This document shows positions 10,835 through 23,937 of a DNA stretch of 64,000 bases, in pieces. The notes under the pieces were generated by a model. It saw nothing but the letters and a program-made list of their open reading frames with translations. It ran no database searches and had not been told where the DNA came from. Position numbers and translations under genes: made by a program. The stretch's first letter is position 1. Every line of letters starts with the position of its first letter. Source of the DNA: Dactylis glomerata (lineage: Eukaryota > Streptophyta > Magnoliopsida > Poales > Poaceae); assembly GCA_007115705.1 (NCBI GenBank), contig QXEO01002102.1, forward strand, positions 1,382,509 through 1,446,508, given 5' to 3'.

Positions 10835-13754
10835 TGAAGCTCGCCCTCGAGCTTCGGTATGGCTAGCAAATAGGTGAGGGTGATCTTCTCGAAGAGTTTC
10901 TTCACGCTCCCAAGTGGCTTCTTCCTCAGTGTGATGATCCCACTGTACCTTGCAAAACTTGATGGTCTTTGTGCGAGTATTCCTCTCTGCTGTCTCCAAG
11001 ATTTTGATTGGCTTCTCTTTGTATGTCAAATCGCTTTCCAGTTTCACTTCCTCGAGAGGTATGGTGTCATTCAGTGGTGTATTTAAAGTCTCGGGGTGAC
11101 ACTTTTTCAGCTGACTAACATCAAACACATTGTGTACGGCTGAATGAATTGCTGGTAGTTCCAACTCATAGGCCACTTCTCCTTTGCGAGATAGAACCTT
11201 AAAGGGGCCTATGAATCGTGGTGCTAACTTCCCTTTGATTCCAAATCTCTTGACTCCTCGAAGTGGTGATACTCTAAGATAAGCTCTATCACCTGCCTCA
11301 TATGTGACTTCTCTACGTTTATTATCTGCGTAGCTTTTCTGTCTAGATTGGGCTATCTTCAATCTGTCTTTGATCAATCTAACCTTTTCTTCTGCTTCTT
11401 TGATAATATCTGGTCCGAAGGAACTACGTTCTCCTACACCACTCCACATCAATGGTGTAGTACACTTCTTCCCATATAGAGCTTCAAATGGTGCCATTTT
11501 AATATTGGATTGATAACTATTGTTGTAAGAAAACTCTGCGTATGGTAAGTTGTCATCCCAGCTGGATCCATAATCTAGAGCACACGCTCTCAGCATTTCT
11601 TCCAGAATTTGGTTAACCCTCTCAGTTTGTCCATCAGTTTGTGGATGAAATGTTGTGCTAAACTCTAATCTTGTTCCTAGAGATTCATGAAGTTGCTTCC
11701 AGAAATGCGAAGTAAATTGGGTGCCTCTATTTGACACAATACTCTTTGGGACTCCATGTAAACACATAATTCTCTTCATATAGATATCTGCCAACTTAGC
11801 ACTGGTGTAGGTTGTCTTCACGGGTATAAAGTGAGCTACCTTTGTTAAACGGTCAACCACTACCCAAATGGAGTCATAACCAGATTTTGTTCAAGGTAGT
11901 CCGGTAATGAAATCCATACCAATCTGATCCCATTTCCAATCTGGCACCTTCAAAGGTTGTAAGAGTCCTATGGTTTCCGATGTTCTGCTTTCACTCTGCT
12001 GCACAAATCACACTTTGCTATGTATTCTGTGATGTCTCGCTTCATATTGTTCCACCAGAATCTCTCCTTCAAGTCCATGTACATCTTAGTATTCCCGGGA
12101 TGAATGGAATAAGGTGTCTCATGGGCTTCTTGGAAAATTACCTTGCTAAGATCAGAATCATTGGCAACGCAAACTTGCTTCTCGAACCATATGGTTCCTT
12201 GTTCATCTTCACTAAATCTATTTGCTTTTCCTTCCTTCAGGGCGTCTCAAATTTTCTCAATTTCTTTATCTCCCTTCTAAGCTTCTTTTTTTTGTCCATC
12301 AATGTCGGTTGCATGACCAGTGATGCTACAAAACCTGCTGGTACCACTTCCAGACTAAGATCTCTAAGTGCTCTGCATAGATCTTCTGGCAGCTCGTCCG
12401 TCGACAAACAGTTCACATAAGCCTTGCGGCTTAAGGTATCAGCGACCATGTTTGCTTTACCAGGATGGTATTGCAAACTTAGATCGTAATCCTTGATAAG
12501 TTCTACCCATCTTCTTTGCCTCATATTCATGTCCTTCTGGGTGAATATGTACTTCAGACTCTTATGGTCAGTGAAGACTTCACATCGCTTTCCCATTAGA
12601 TAGTGTCTCCATGTCTTCAATGCATGGACTATCAAAGCTAACTCTAGATCATGAGTAGGGTAATTGGTCTCATGTTTCTTGAGTTGCCTAGAAGCATACG
12701 CTACTACTCTACCTCCTTGCATCAAAACACTTCCTAGACCTAGACGTGAAGCGTCACAATACACTTGGAATTCCTTCTCCAGATCAGGCAAACACAAAAC
12801 TGGGGCTGACACTAATCTCTTCTTTAGCTCTTGAAAACTGACTTCACACTCATCAGTCCACTTGAATTTCTTCTCCTTCTTGAGTAACTCAGTCATGGGT
12901 TTAGCGATCTTGGAGAAGTTCTCAATGAACCTCCGATAATATCCAGCCAACCCTAAGAAACTGCGAATTTCTCCGACATTCTTGGGTGGTTCCCATTCTG
13001 TTACTGCTGTAACCTTGGAAGGGTCAACAACAATACCTTCCTTGGACACAATGTGACCAAGAAATGCTACTTCGCTTAGTCAAAATTCACATTTACTAAA
13101 TTTGGCATAAAGCTTGTGCTCTTGTAGCTTTTCCATTATCAGACGAAGGTGTTTTTCATGTTCTTTGTTGCTCTTGGAATAGATTAGTATGTCATCGATA
13201 AAGACTACAACAAACTTATCTAGAAATTCCATGAATACCGTGTTCATCATATTCATGAAGTATGACAGTGCATTGGTTAAACCAAACGGCATCACCGTAT
13301 ATTCATATGAACCATATCTAGTGACAAAGGCTGTCTTGGGTATATCATACTCCCTAATCTTGAGTTGAAAGTAACCAGACCTAAGATCGATCTTGGAGAA
13401 TACACTAGCTCCATCCAACTGATCAAACAAGTCATTGATCCTTGGTAATGGGTATTTGTTTTTGATTGTCACCTCGTTCAATGAATGGTAATCCATAACC
13501 AATCACTGAGTCAGATCTTTCTTCTCTACAAACAGAACTGGTGCTCCCCACGGGATGAACTCTCTCTAATGAAACATTTTCTTAACTGCTCTCCCAACTG
13601 TTTCTTAAGTTCCTTTAGTTCATCTGTGGACATTGGGTAAGGTCTCTTTGCTATAGGGCCAGTGCCCGATAACAGTTCTATGTCTCTATCCGGTGGCATC
13701 CCTAGTAGCTCATCCGGGAACACATCCGGGTATTCTCTTACTACAGCCACTTCT
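10829..13754 (-). pseudogene. E1 pol remnant: RT, RNase H, integrase, chromodomain
   Basis: In minus order the pieces are: the protease/RT linker with the EYPDVFPDELLGMPPDRDIE motif (13750-13526); RT with FIDD at 13202-13191 and KIDLRSGYFQL (13502-13080); RNase H with YCDAS, HDLELALIVHAL and TDHKSL motifs (13049-12237); and the integrase core VDRLTKVAHFIP, GTQFTSHF and FHPQTDGQTERVNQ (from 11860). A C-terminal chromodomain (FCKVQWDHHTEEEATWE) follows, near 10960-10880. A chromodomain after integrase marks a chromovirus, and these motifs look Tekay-like. Stops interrupt the frame near 13502 and 13080, and the integrase zinc-finger region (about 12236-11870) is out of frame. The remnant cannot make a working polyprotein. 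Confidence 0.85.
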
Positions 13755-14693
13755 TGATAAGGTAAAGGTGCCCAATCTTTCGATGAGACGATAACTATCG
13801 ATTATGGTGGAGGTCGATGTTGATGATCCGACTACAAACATGCGAGACGTTGCATCTTAGAAATCGATACACCAACTTCCGAGGCTATTGATCACGCCGG
13901 AGCTAGATCAACCGGATCACGAGGATCAATCCCTGCAAGCAATCGAAGAACAAGCAAGAATATAGATGCAATCAAGATATTGCGAATATAGATGAAGGCT
14001 TTATTGAAGAGGTGGGATTCTGTCTGTGCGTAGTACAAAAGGTCGGTTTGACACTTGTGCCTATAGCGAAGAGTAGCTCATGGCTAAGTCTTTTAACTAA
14101 ACAAAATCCAAGTTCTAATGACGGCTAGGAGGAGGTTTATATGAGGGAAAGGGCAGGGATTTTCGTACAACCCTAATGGGCCATCCGAAAATAACCCTAG
14201 ATGGGCCGATTTCCACTCAAACAGCCTCCAGAAAATCCCTAAAATACCTATGACAAAAATACATGGGTTTAACCCATAAAATAAGGTGACGAAACACCAT
14301 ATAAAGCCTTGGACAAATTTTATGATTTGGTAACTTGTGAATTTCATCCAACCATCCTTGCAGCATTATGGTGGCTTCAAAGTTCTGAAATCTTCACTTG
14401 CAGCGTCATCCTGAATCCTCACACGATTGCTGCCATCATCTCCATGCATGATCATGCTCCAATGCTTGTCCCTCTCATCCATGCCAGGCCCATCATTCCT
14501 AAGTAACATAAACACACCTGATTTAGGCAGCATCATATTCTCATGAATATTAGGAATAGTTCCTAGAAACGAAAGTACCTGATAATTTAGTTGGCGTGCA
14601 CGAGCTCTTGTGAGTGGTCCTTGGAATTGTGGAATGTGAGGAAGTGTGGCTGTAGGTGCAACGGTTGTATCAACCATAGGGATGTCCTCATCA
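13755..14693 (-). repeat. 3' LTR of G1
   Basis: TGATGAGGACATCC starts at 14693 and the LTR ends at 13755 in CTTATCA. A polyadenylation signal AATAAA lies on the minus strand near 14000. The first part, to 14366, is the C-terminal coding end of pol (see that entry). Confidence 0.9.
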
Positions 14694-17531
14694 TCCTCCC
14701 CTTCTTTAATTGAAGTCGTCCTCGACACAATCTCATCTTCTTCTCCAAAGTATGGCTTCAAATCTGCAATGTTAAATGAAGGACTTACCGTGCCCATCTC
14801 TGCAGGAAGCTCAAGTTTATATGCATTATCATTCATTTTCTCTAACACTTTAAAAGGGCCAGCAGCACGTGGCATTAATTTAGACTTGCGCAAATCAGGA
14901 AAACGATCTTTGCGCAAATGCAACCAAACTAGATCTCCCACATCAAACACAATATGCTTTCGTCCTTTATCACCAGCAACTTTATATTTAGCATTCATAC
15001 GTTCTATATTTTCCTTAGTAATCCTATGCAACGTAAGAATCTGTTCAGCACGTTGTGTAGCATCAAAATTATGTTGCACCGAAGATGGAATAGGTAATAA
15101 ATCAATAGGTGCACGAGGAACAAAACCATACACAATCTCAAAAGGACATAACTTAGTTGTAGAATGCACGGAACGATTGTAAGCAAATTCAATATGAGGT
15201 AAACAATCTTCCCACATTTTTAAGTTATTCTTTAAAACAGCCCTTAACATGGTAGATAAAGTTCTATTTACTACTTCAGTTTGTCCATCAGTTTGGGGAT
15301 GACATGTAGTACTAAACAGAAATTTAGTCCCCAACTAGCCCATAAACATCTCCAAAAATGGCTAAGAAATTTAGTATCACGATCTGAAACAATAGTATTA
15401 GGCACACCATGCAAGCGAACAACATCGTGAAAGAATAATTCAGCAACATGAGCAGCATCATCACTCTTATGACAAGGAATAAAGTGTGCCATCTTAGAAA
15501 ATCTATCCACAACCACAAAAATACTATCCCTCCCCTTCTGTGTTCGAGGTAATCCTAAAACAAAGTCCATAGAAATATCCTCCCAAGGTACACTAGGAAC
15601 AGGAAGAGGCATATATAAACCATGTGGGTTAAGGCGTGACTTAGCTTTTTGACATGTTGTGCAGCGAGCAATAAACCTCTCAACATCCCTTCTCATTCGT
15701 GGCCAAAAGAAGTGTGTAGCAAGTACGTCTTTGGTCTTCTTTACTCCAAAGTGACCCATCAATCCTCCTCCATGCGCCTCCTGCAACAACAAAAGACAAA
15801 CGGAACCTTCTGGAATGCATAGTTTGTTAGCACGGAACACAAACCCATCATTGAGGAAGAATTTGTTCCAAGTTCTACCCTCTAGACAATGCTGCAAAAC
15901 ATCTTTAAAGTCAGCATTGTTCACATATTGTTCTTTAATAGTTTCCAAACCAAAGATTTTGAAGTCAAGTTGAGATAACATGGTATAACGACGTGATAAA
16001 GCATCAGCAATAATATTATCTTTACCCTTTTTGTGTTTAATAACATAAGGAAAAGATTCAATGAATTCAACCCACTTTGCATGACGTTTATTCAACTTAG
16101 CTTGACTACGAATATGCTTCAAAGATTCATGATCAGAATGTATAACAAATTCTTTAGGCCATAAATAATGTTGCCAAGTTTCTAATGTCCTAACAAGAGC
16201 ATATAATTCCTTATCATAAGTAGAATAGTTCAAACTAGCTCCACTCAATTTCTCACTGAAATATGCAACAAGTTTGCCCTCTTGTAACAACACTCCTCCT
16301 AAACCAATCCCACTAGCATCACACTCCAACTCAAAGGTCTTATTAAAATCAGGAAGTTGGTGTAAAGGAGCATGTGTAAGCTTATCTTTGAGTAACATGA
16401 AGGCATCTTGTTGTGCATTGCCCCAAACAAAGGGCACATCTTTCTTCGTAAGCTCGTTCAGCGGCGCTGCAATGGAACCAAAATCTTTGACAAAGCGCCT
16501 ATAAAATCCAGCGAGGCCAAGGAAACTCCTCACTTGTGTGACTGTTTTGGGTTGCGGCCAACTCGAAATTGCTTCAATCTTGGCGGGATCAATTTCAATA
16601 CCCTGTGCTGTAACAACATAGCCAAGAAAAGCAACTCTATCCGTGCAAAAGGTGCACTTTGCAATGTTACCAAACAAACGTGCAGCACGTAAAGCATCAA
16701 AAACAGCACGTAAATGTTCCAAATGTTCATCTACAGATTTGCTATATATCAATATATCATCAAAATATACCACCACAAAATGTCCAATAAAAGCACGTAA
16801 AACTTCATTCATTAATCTCATGAAAGTGCTAGGAGCATTAGTTAAAGCAAAGGGCATCACTAATGACTCATATAGGCCAAATTTAGTTTTAAATGCAGTT
16901 TTCCATTCATCTCCTAATTTCATACGAATTTGGTGGTAACCACTACGCAAATCAACCTTAGAGAACATGGTAGAGCCACTCAATTCATCAAACATGTCAT
17001 CTAAACGAGGAATAGGATGACGATAATGAATAGTAATATTATAGATTGATCTACAATCAGTACACATGCACGAAGAACCATCTTTCTTTGGTACCAAAAT
17101 AATAGGAACAGCACAAGGACTAAGAGACTCACGAATATGACCCTTGTCAAGAAGTTCTTGAATTTGTCGCTGAATCTCTTTCGCCTCCTCCGGATTGGTA
17201 CGATATGGCGCACGGTTGGGCAAAGATGCTCCAGGAATCAAATCAATTTGGTGCTCAATTCCACGAATAGGTGGCAGTCCTGGAGGTACATCTTGTGGGA
17301 AAACGTCTGCATACTCCTGCAAAATGTTAGCAACAGTAGGCGGCAAAGAAGAAGGCATCTCCTCAGCCGAAAACAACACTTCTTTGCAAATGATAGCATA
17401 ACATACAGTAGTACTCACATCAATTTCAGAAATATCAGATTTGCTAGCTATCAAACAAGTACTTTTCAAACGAATTTCGTTAGCATGTTTTGGAGCAGAT
17501 TTAGAAGTACTTGTAGAGGCATAAGTTCCTT
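14366..17531 (-). pseudogene. G1 pol: RT, RNase H, integrase, with tail encoded in the LTR
   Basis: The main frame runs from 17469 with a protease/RT linker (EYADVFPQDVPPGLPPIRGIEHQIDL). RT follows, with YFDD at 16767-16756, then RNase H (ECDASGIGLGGVL), the integrase HHCC zinc finger (ending CTTCQKAKS) and the start of the D,D,E core (MDFVLGLP, VSDRDTKF). A one-base shift near 15335 moves the frame, and the remaining 322 codons continue the integrase from CHPQTDGQTEVVNRT to the stop at 14366. The last roughly 100 codons, from about 14690, lie inside the 3' LTR, including GPLTRARARQLNYQ and the ending FRTLKPP. A TAG at 17531-17529 separates it from the gag-protease part; in G3 the equivalent codon is CAG. 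Confidence 0.85.
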
Positions 17532-18603
17532 AGCAACAATCTAATTTTCGCTCAGCTTTTTCCCCTCATTATGTGCTCTACTAGCTCTAGCAAGATCATC
17601 TTTTAAAATACTTTCAGGAGACATGGGAAGTAACACAATTTTCTTATCATTATGAACAAGAGAATACTGATTTGTGCTACCATAGTGTATAGAATTTGTA
17701 TCAAATTGCCATGGTCTACCAAGTAAAAGAGCACATGCTTGCATAGGAACAATATCACACTCAACATAATCAGCATATGCAGCAATAGTAAAATGCACAC
17801 GAACTGTACGTGTTACCTTAACCTTGCCGCTGTTATTAAACCATTGAATGTGATATGGACGAGGATGGGGTCTTGTCGTAAGAGCAAGCTTTTCAACCAT
17901 CTCCATGCTTACCAAGTTGTTGCAGCTTCTGCCATCAATAATAATGCGAATACAGCGATCTTTAACCACGCCCTTGGTATGGAACAGATTGTGGCGCTGG
18001 TCGGGCTCAGCCTTGGTAATTTGTGCACTCAACACTCGCTGTGCAACTAAACTCGGGTATTTCTCCGCATGTTCTGCAGCCATATATTCAGAATCTTGCT
18101 CCGTGGGTGCTGCAGCACATTGCTCATCCGATGCAATAAGAGCCAAAGTATCTTCATCATAATCACTGGCAGAGTCATATCCACCATCCTCAAGAGCAAT
18201 CATCACGCGGGAGGAGGCACAATCACGTGCAAAGTGACCAAGTCCACCACATTTGCGGCACTGAATTTGGCTGGACTTGCCCGTAGATGCCATGGAGGAT
18301 GCAGCGCTCGGGGCTGGTCCCATAGTAGTCTTCCGTGCAACAAACGAAGGTGGTGTAGATGTTGCAGATCGCATAGATGTGGTCGCTGGAGGTGTAGGTG
18401 CAGCAGCCCGTAACGCCGAATTCGGTGATCTCCAAGAAGAACGCCCTGCAGAAAAATTAGTTCATGTCGCCTCGCGTCGATCCTGTACTTCACATTCAGC
18501 ATTGCAAGCAAGATGGAACAAACGGGTAATAGTGTGATAAGATTTGTATCTAAGAATGGTCTGAATTTCCTTATTTAACCCGCCTACAAAACGTTCCATT
18601 AAT
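17532..18603 (-). pseudogene. G1 gag (3' half) and protease
   Basis: Reading from the G2 insertion, the gag continues with FVGGLNKEIQTILRYKS and VQDRREA, then a TGA near 18475. A second block (18374-17541) has the CCHC zinc knuckle CRKCGGLGHFARDC, an acidic Asp/Glu stretch, and a protease-like core, IIDGRSCNNLVS. The second Gly of the family's DGG is replaced by Arg. The rest (QWFNNSGKVKVTRTVRVHF, LLLGRPWQFD) matches the aspartic-protease region seen in G3. This is the other half of the gag at 24557-25455. Confidence 0.8.
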
Positions 18604-19528
18604 TGATGAGGACATCCCTTCTATTGATACACCCGCTCCACCTACAGCGGAACACATACAAGGACCTATCACTCGAGCTCGTGCCAAGCAACTTAACTAT
18701 CAGGTACTTTCGTTTCTTGGAACTCTTTCTCACATACATGAGAATATGATGCTGCCTAAATCAGATATGTTTGTTACTCTTAGGAATGATGGACCTAGCA
18801 TGGATGAGAGGGACAAGCATTGGAGCATGATCGTGCATGGAGATGGCAGCAAGCGTTTGAGGATGGAAGAAGATGCCACGAGTGGAGATTTCAGAACTTT
18901 GAAGCCACCATAATGAAGGATGAAGACTTGGACGAAATATACAAAGAGCTACTTCATAAATTCGTCCATAGATAAATATGGTGTTGCGTCACTTCTATTT
19001 TTGGGCCAGGCCCATGTAATTTTCGCAGCAAATAAGACAACCACTTTTAGGAGTCCGAATTTGAGGAGAAAAGGCCTGTTAGGGTTCCGTTCGACCACCA
19101 TACCCATGGCTGGTCGCACCCCTACCTTTTCCTCCTCAAATACTCCCCGTAGCCATCATTAGAACTTGGATTTTGTTTAGACTGAAGTTAGCCATTGCTG
19201 CAACTACGAGCTCGCCTTTTGAGGCCAATCGCCCAGAAGAAGACCGCCTATTCGGAATCCCACCTTTTGAATAAAGCATACATCTTTCATCCGCAATATC
19301 TTGATTGCAGTATTAGTTCTTACTTGTTCTCGATTTCAGGTAGGAATTAAGACCCTCAATGGTCAGGCTGATCGTGCATCCGCAAGATCAGTAACTCCCG
19401 GAGATTGTCCTAGCGATTGCATTAGCGCACGAGCTTCGCACGTGTAGTCAGATCGTCAAGCACGAACTCCACCCACCAAATCGACATATCAAGATCTCAT
19501 CGAAAGATCGGGCACCTTTGCCCCATCA
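18604..19528 (+). repeat. 5' LTR of G2
   Basis: It runs from TGATGAGGACATCCC to TTTGCCCCATCA. Its first 300 bp duplicate the pol C-terminal coding tail and its stop (18911-18913). A polyadenylation signal AATAAA lies near 19272. The start is set by the TTAAT target duplication. Confidence 0.9.
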
Positions 19529-19530
19529 AG

Positions 19531-19540
19531 TGGTATCAGA
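19531..19540 (+). other. Primer binding site of G2 (initiator Met tRNA type)
   Basis: TGGTATCAGA two bases after the LTR matches the 3' end complement of plant initiator tRNA-Met (TGGTATCAGAGC), the usual primer of many plant LTR elements. About 1.1 kb of leader without genes follows before gag. Confidence 0.8.
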
Positions 19541-20664
19541 TTTCAGGTTACTCGGTGAGATTTACTGTTTTTGTAGTTTAGATTGCATCTGTGTTCATAC
19601 CTATAAACCACGAAAAAGCCAAAAATACAGTTAGGGTTTAGATCATCTCGTCCCATAAACCATCCGAGCCTTTGCATTGTCTTTTCAGTTTGCATCGTTG
19701 AATTTGTGTCTGCATCCGCGTGTCGAGTTGCTGGTCTTAGTGTCTGTTCCTTTAGAGTTTCGAGTTCGAATCACCATAGTCACGCCGCCGCCGTACGCTT
19801 GCACCACTGCTCCACCATATCCTTCCACCACCACGCTATATACTTCCGCCACCGACTTCACATTAGATTTTGTCTGTTCCTCCCAATTTCATCCGTGCCT
19901 TTTTCAGAGTCCGTGAGTTAAGTTTCGGTCGCCAGGCAAGAGAAAGAAGAAGAAAAAAAAAATTCTGAAAAAAAAGAAAAGTCAAATCCGCATCCAAGTC
20001 GGTTTGACCCGTTCCTACTAGTCCAGTCCGAATCTAGTCCGATTTGGACAGTTTTGTCAGTTTTTGATAGTTTTCGACAGCAAACTTCAACTGGCCATAA
20101 CTTTTGCATACGAACTTCGTTTTCGACGTGCGACCACTCAAAATGCTCAGCACGAAAAGTTCTATCTAACCCTGGGCGACACTCGGAACGCCCAAAAAAG
20201 GCCGGGAAGGTCGAGTTTTTGCCCTCTGAAGTTTCGGACCCGAAAATTCCTGCAGATCTTCACTTATATCTTGCGTTGGAGCTGTTTCTTTCTGCTTGTT
20301 GTGCCACGCCATGACTTTCTTAGTGTTCTCGGCTTGCGTCTTTAGCACGGTATAGCCTAGGACCAGCACAGTATCGTGGTTGAGCATTCTTTCAACATTG
20401 CAGTGCTGTTTTGATATTTGCTGTTTTTGCTACCATATAAGCCTTCCTACAGCTCCATATATTTCTGCACGTGCTTTGTATCGACACCTGGTAATCGCTT
20501 TGTGCAATTTTGGGAGTCGCTGCTCTTTACTGGTTGCATATCACCTTCCTCCTGTTTGGTAAGAACTTGTAAGAGCTTTGTATACCGCTTGACGGATTAC
20601 GCGTGATTCCACCATATTCCATAGTGCGTAGGTATATATATTTGTGCTTGCTTCTACGCTAACC

Positions 20665-21283
20665 ATGACAGGAACCACGAAGGATGATGTTGATCCGGAG
20701 AAGATGACTACTGCAGAGTTGCATGCCCACTTCACTCGGCTGTTGGTGGGGCATGCACAAGATGTGGACACACGCTTGGGTGATGTTGATTCCAAGCTTT
20801 CTGATGCGATGGACAAGATTGCTGGTCTTGAGGCATCCTTCAACACCAAGCTCGACGCCCGGTTCCAGGAAGTCCTGGCCCGTTTACCACCACAGCCATA
20901 GCCGGGCATCCATGTACCACGTGCTCGCCGCGTTCCTCTCATACCGCCATCTGCGGGTACTGTTACAGCCACGGCAGCTGCTGCGGCCGCTACGGAGGTG
21001 GCCACCCAGGATGGATATGCTGCTGACGAGGGGGAAAACGAGTTCGAAGATGAAAACGAGCTCGAGGAGGACGAGGTCCAACAACCTGCACCTGGCCGTC
21101 CGTGGCAATACAACCGCAACGCTCGTCCACCTCCGCGTCCGGTATGTGATGATGAACATGTGGCCAAGCTAAAATTAAATATTCCGCCCTTTGAGGGTAG
21201 ATATAATCCTGATGCATATCTCACTTGAGAATTAGAAGTAGAGCAACATTTTGCATGTTTACGCTACCCTGAGCATTTGCGTG
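20665..21283 (+). pseudogene. G2 gag N-terminal part, broken
   Basis: The frame starts MTGTTKDDVDPEKM, as in G3 at 44250. A predicted coiled-coil-like segment (HAQDVDTRLGDVDSKLSDAM) and an acidic stretch (EGENEFEDENELEEDE) follow. Stops occur at 20899-20901 (TAG after PPQP) and 21226-21228 (TGA where G3 has TGG, Trp). The gag ends at EHLRVT, where a deletion fuses it to RT. Confidence 0.85.
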
Positions 21284-23937
21284 TTACCATTCGATATCGT
21301 CACCCTATACCTCGTTTGGATGACATGCTGGATGAGTTGAGTGGTTCTATTATGTTCTCTAAAGTTGATTTGCGTAGTGGTTACCACCAAATTCGTATGC
21401 AATTAGGAGATGAATGGAAAACAGCTTTTAAAACTAAGCTCGGTTTATATGAGTGGTTAGTAATGCCGTTTGGTTTAACTAATGCACCTAGTACCTTTAT
21501 GAGACTGATGAACGAAGTTTTACGTGCTTTTATTGGTCATTTTGTGGTGGTATATTTTGATGACATTCTCATATATAGCAAATCTTTAGAGGACCATTTG
21601 GATCATTTACGTGCTGTTTTCAATGCTTTACGTGATGCACGTTTGTATGGTAATCTTGAGAAGTGCACCTTTTGCACAAATAGAGTTGCTTTTCTTGGTT
21701 ATGTTGTTACAGAACAGGGAATTGAAGTTGATCCAGCCAAGATTGAAGCTATTGAGAATTGGCCGCAGCCCAAGACGGTCACACAAGTGAGGAGTTTTCT
21801 TGGTCTCGCTGGGTTTTATAGGCGCTTTGTCAAAGATTTTGGTTCTATTGCTGCGCCATTGAATGAGGTCACAAAGAAGGATGTGCCCTTTGTTTGGGGC
21901 GATGCAGAACAAGAGGCCTTCATGATACTGAAAGATAAGTTAACACATTCTCCATTACTCCAACTTCCTAATTTTAATAAGACGTTTGAACTTGAATGTG
22001 ATGCTAGTGGAATTGGTTTGGGAGGTGTGTTATTACAAGAGGGCAAACCTGTAGCATATTTTAGTGAAAAATTGAGTGAGCCTAGTCTGAACTATTCTAC
22101 TTATGATAAAGAATTATATGCGCTGGTTCGGACATTAGAAACTTGCCAACATTATTTATGGCCTAAAGAATTTGTTATACATTCTGATCATGAATCTTTG
22201 AAGCATATTCATAGTCAAGCAAAACTGAATCGTCGCCATGCAAAGTGGGTTGAATTTATTGAATCTTTTCTTTATGTTATCAAACACAAAAAGGGTAAAG
22301 ATAATATTATGGCTGATGCTTTGTCGCGCCGTTATACTATGTTATCTCAGCTTGACTTCAAATTTTTTGAGTTGGAAACTACCAAAGAACAATACTTGCA
22401 TGATGCTAAATTTAAAGATGTGTTGCAGAATTGTAAAGATGGTAGAACATGGAACAAATTCATCCTTAATGATGGATTTGTGTTCCGTGCTAACAAACTA
22501 TGCATGCCAGATGGTTCCGTTCGTCTTTTGTTGTTACAGGAGGCGCATGGAGGAGGATTAATGGGACACTTTGGTGTCAAGAAGACGGAGGATGTTCTTG
22601 CTGCACACTTCTTTTGGCCACGCATGCGGCGAGATGTTGAGAGATTCGTGGCACGCCGCACTACTTGTCAAAAAGCTAAGTCTCGCCTTAATCCACATGG
22701 TTTATATATGCCTCTTCCTGTTCCTAGTGTTCCTTGGGAGGATATTTCGATGGACTTTGTTTTGGGATTACCTCGTACACAGAAGGGGAGGGATAGTATT
22801 TTTGTTGTTGTGGATCGGTTTTCTAAGATGGCACACTTTATTCCTTGTCACAAGACCGATGATGCTGCGCACATTGCTGATTTGTTTTTTCGTGATATCG
22901 TTCGTTTGCATGGTGTGCCAAATACTATTGTTTCTGACCGTGATACTAAATTTCTTAGCCACTTTTGGAGATGTTTATGGGCTAAGTTGGGGACTAAATT
23001 GCTGTTTAGTACTACATGTCATCCCCAAACTGATGGACAAACTGAAGTAGTTAATAGAACTTTATCTACCATGTTGCGGGCTATTTTAAAGAAGAACTTA
23101 AAATTGTGGGAAGAGTGTTTGCCTCATATTGAATTTGCTTATAATCGTTCGCTGCATTCTACCACAAAGATGAGCACTTTTCAGATTGTCTATGGTTTTG
23201 TTCCACGTGCACCTATTGATTTGTTGCCTTTACCATCTTCAGTGCAAAATAATTTCGATGCTACACAACGTGCTGAATTGATTTTAAAATTGCATGCAAC
23301 TACGAAAGACAACATAGAACACGTGAATGTTAAGTATAAAGTTGCTGGGGATAGAGGACGAAAGCATGTTGTGTTTGAGGTTGGTGATCTTGTTTGGTTG
23401 CATTTGCGCAAAGATCATTTTCCTGATTTGCGCAAGTCTAAGTTAATGCCACGTGCTGATGGTCCTTTTAAGGTGATAGAGAAAATCAATGATAATGCAT
23501 ATAAATTTGAGCTTCCTGCAGATTTTGGTACGGTAAGTCCTACATTTAACATTGCAGATTTAAAGCCTTACTTCGGTGAAGAAGATGAGGTTGCGTCGAG
23601 GACGACTTCAATTCAAGAAGGGGAGCATGATGAGGACATCCCTTCTATTGATACACCCGCTCCACCTACAACGGAACACATACAAGGACCTATCACTCGA
23701 GCTCGTGCGAAGCAACTTAACTATCAGGTACTTTCGTTTCTTGGAACTCTTTCTCACATACATGAGAATATGATGCTGCCTAAATCAGATATGTTTGTTA
23801 CTCTTAGGAATGATGGACCTAGCATGGATGAGAGGGACAAGCATTGGAGCATGATCGTGCATGGAGATGGCAGCAAGCGTTTGAGGATGGAAGAAGATGC
23901 CACGAGTGGAGATTTCAGAACTTTGAAGCCACCATAA
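21284..23937 (+). CDS. G2 RT-RNase H-integrase frame, open to the stop in the 3' LTR
   Basis: About 884 codons are open. They start within RT at IRYRHPIPRLDDMLDELSG, so the RT fingers are missing. YFDD is at 21553-21564. RNase H (ECDASGIGLGGVL, DKELYALVRTLET) follows, then integrase with an HHCC-like finger whose first Cys is disrupted (ARRTTCQKAKS here, ARCTTCQKAKS in G3) and the D,D,E core (MDFVLGLP, VSDRDTKFLSHF, PQTDGQTEVVNRT). The C-terminal region runs past the polypurine tract into the 3' LTR at 23628 and ends FRTLKPP. No separate start codon is expected, because the polyprotein normally continues from gag. The open frame argues for recent origin, but the product would be defective. 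Confidence 0.8.
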
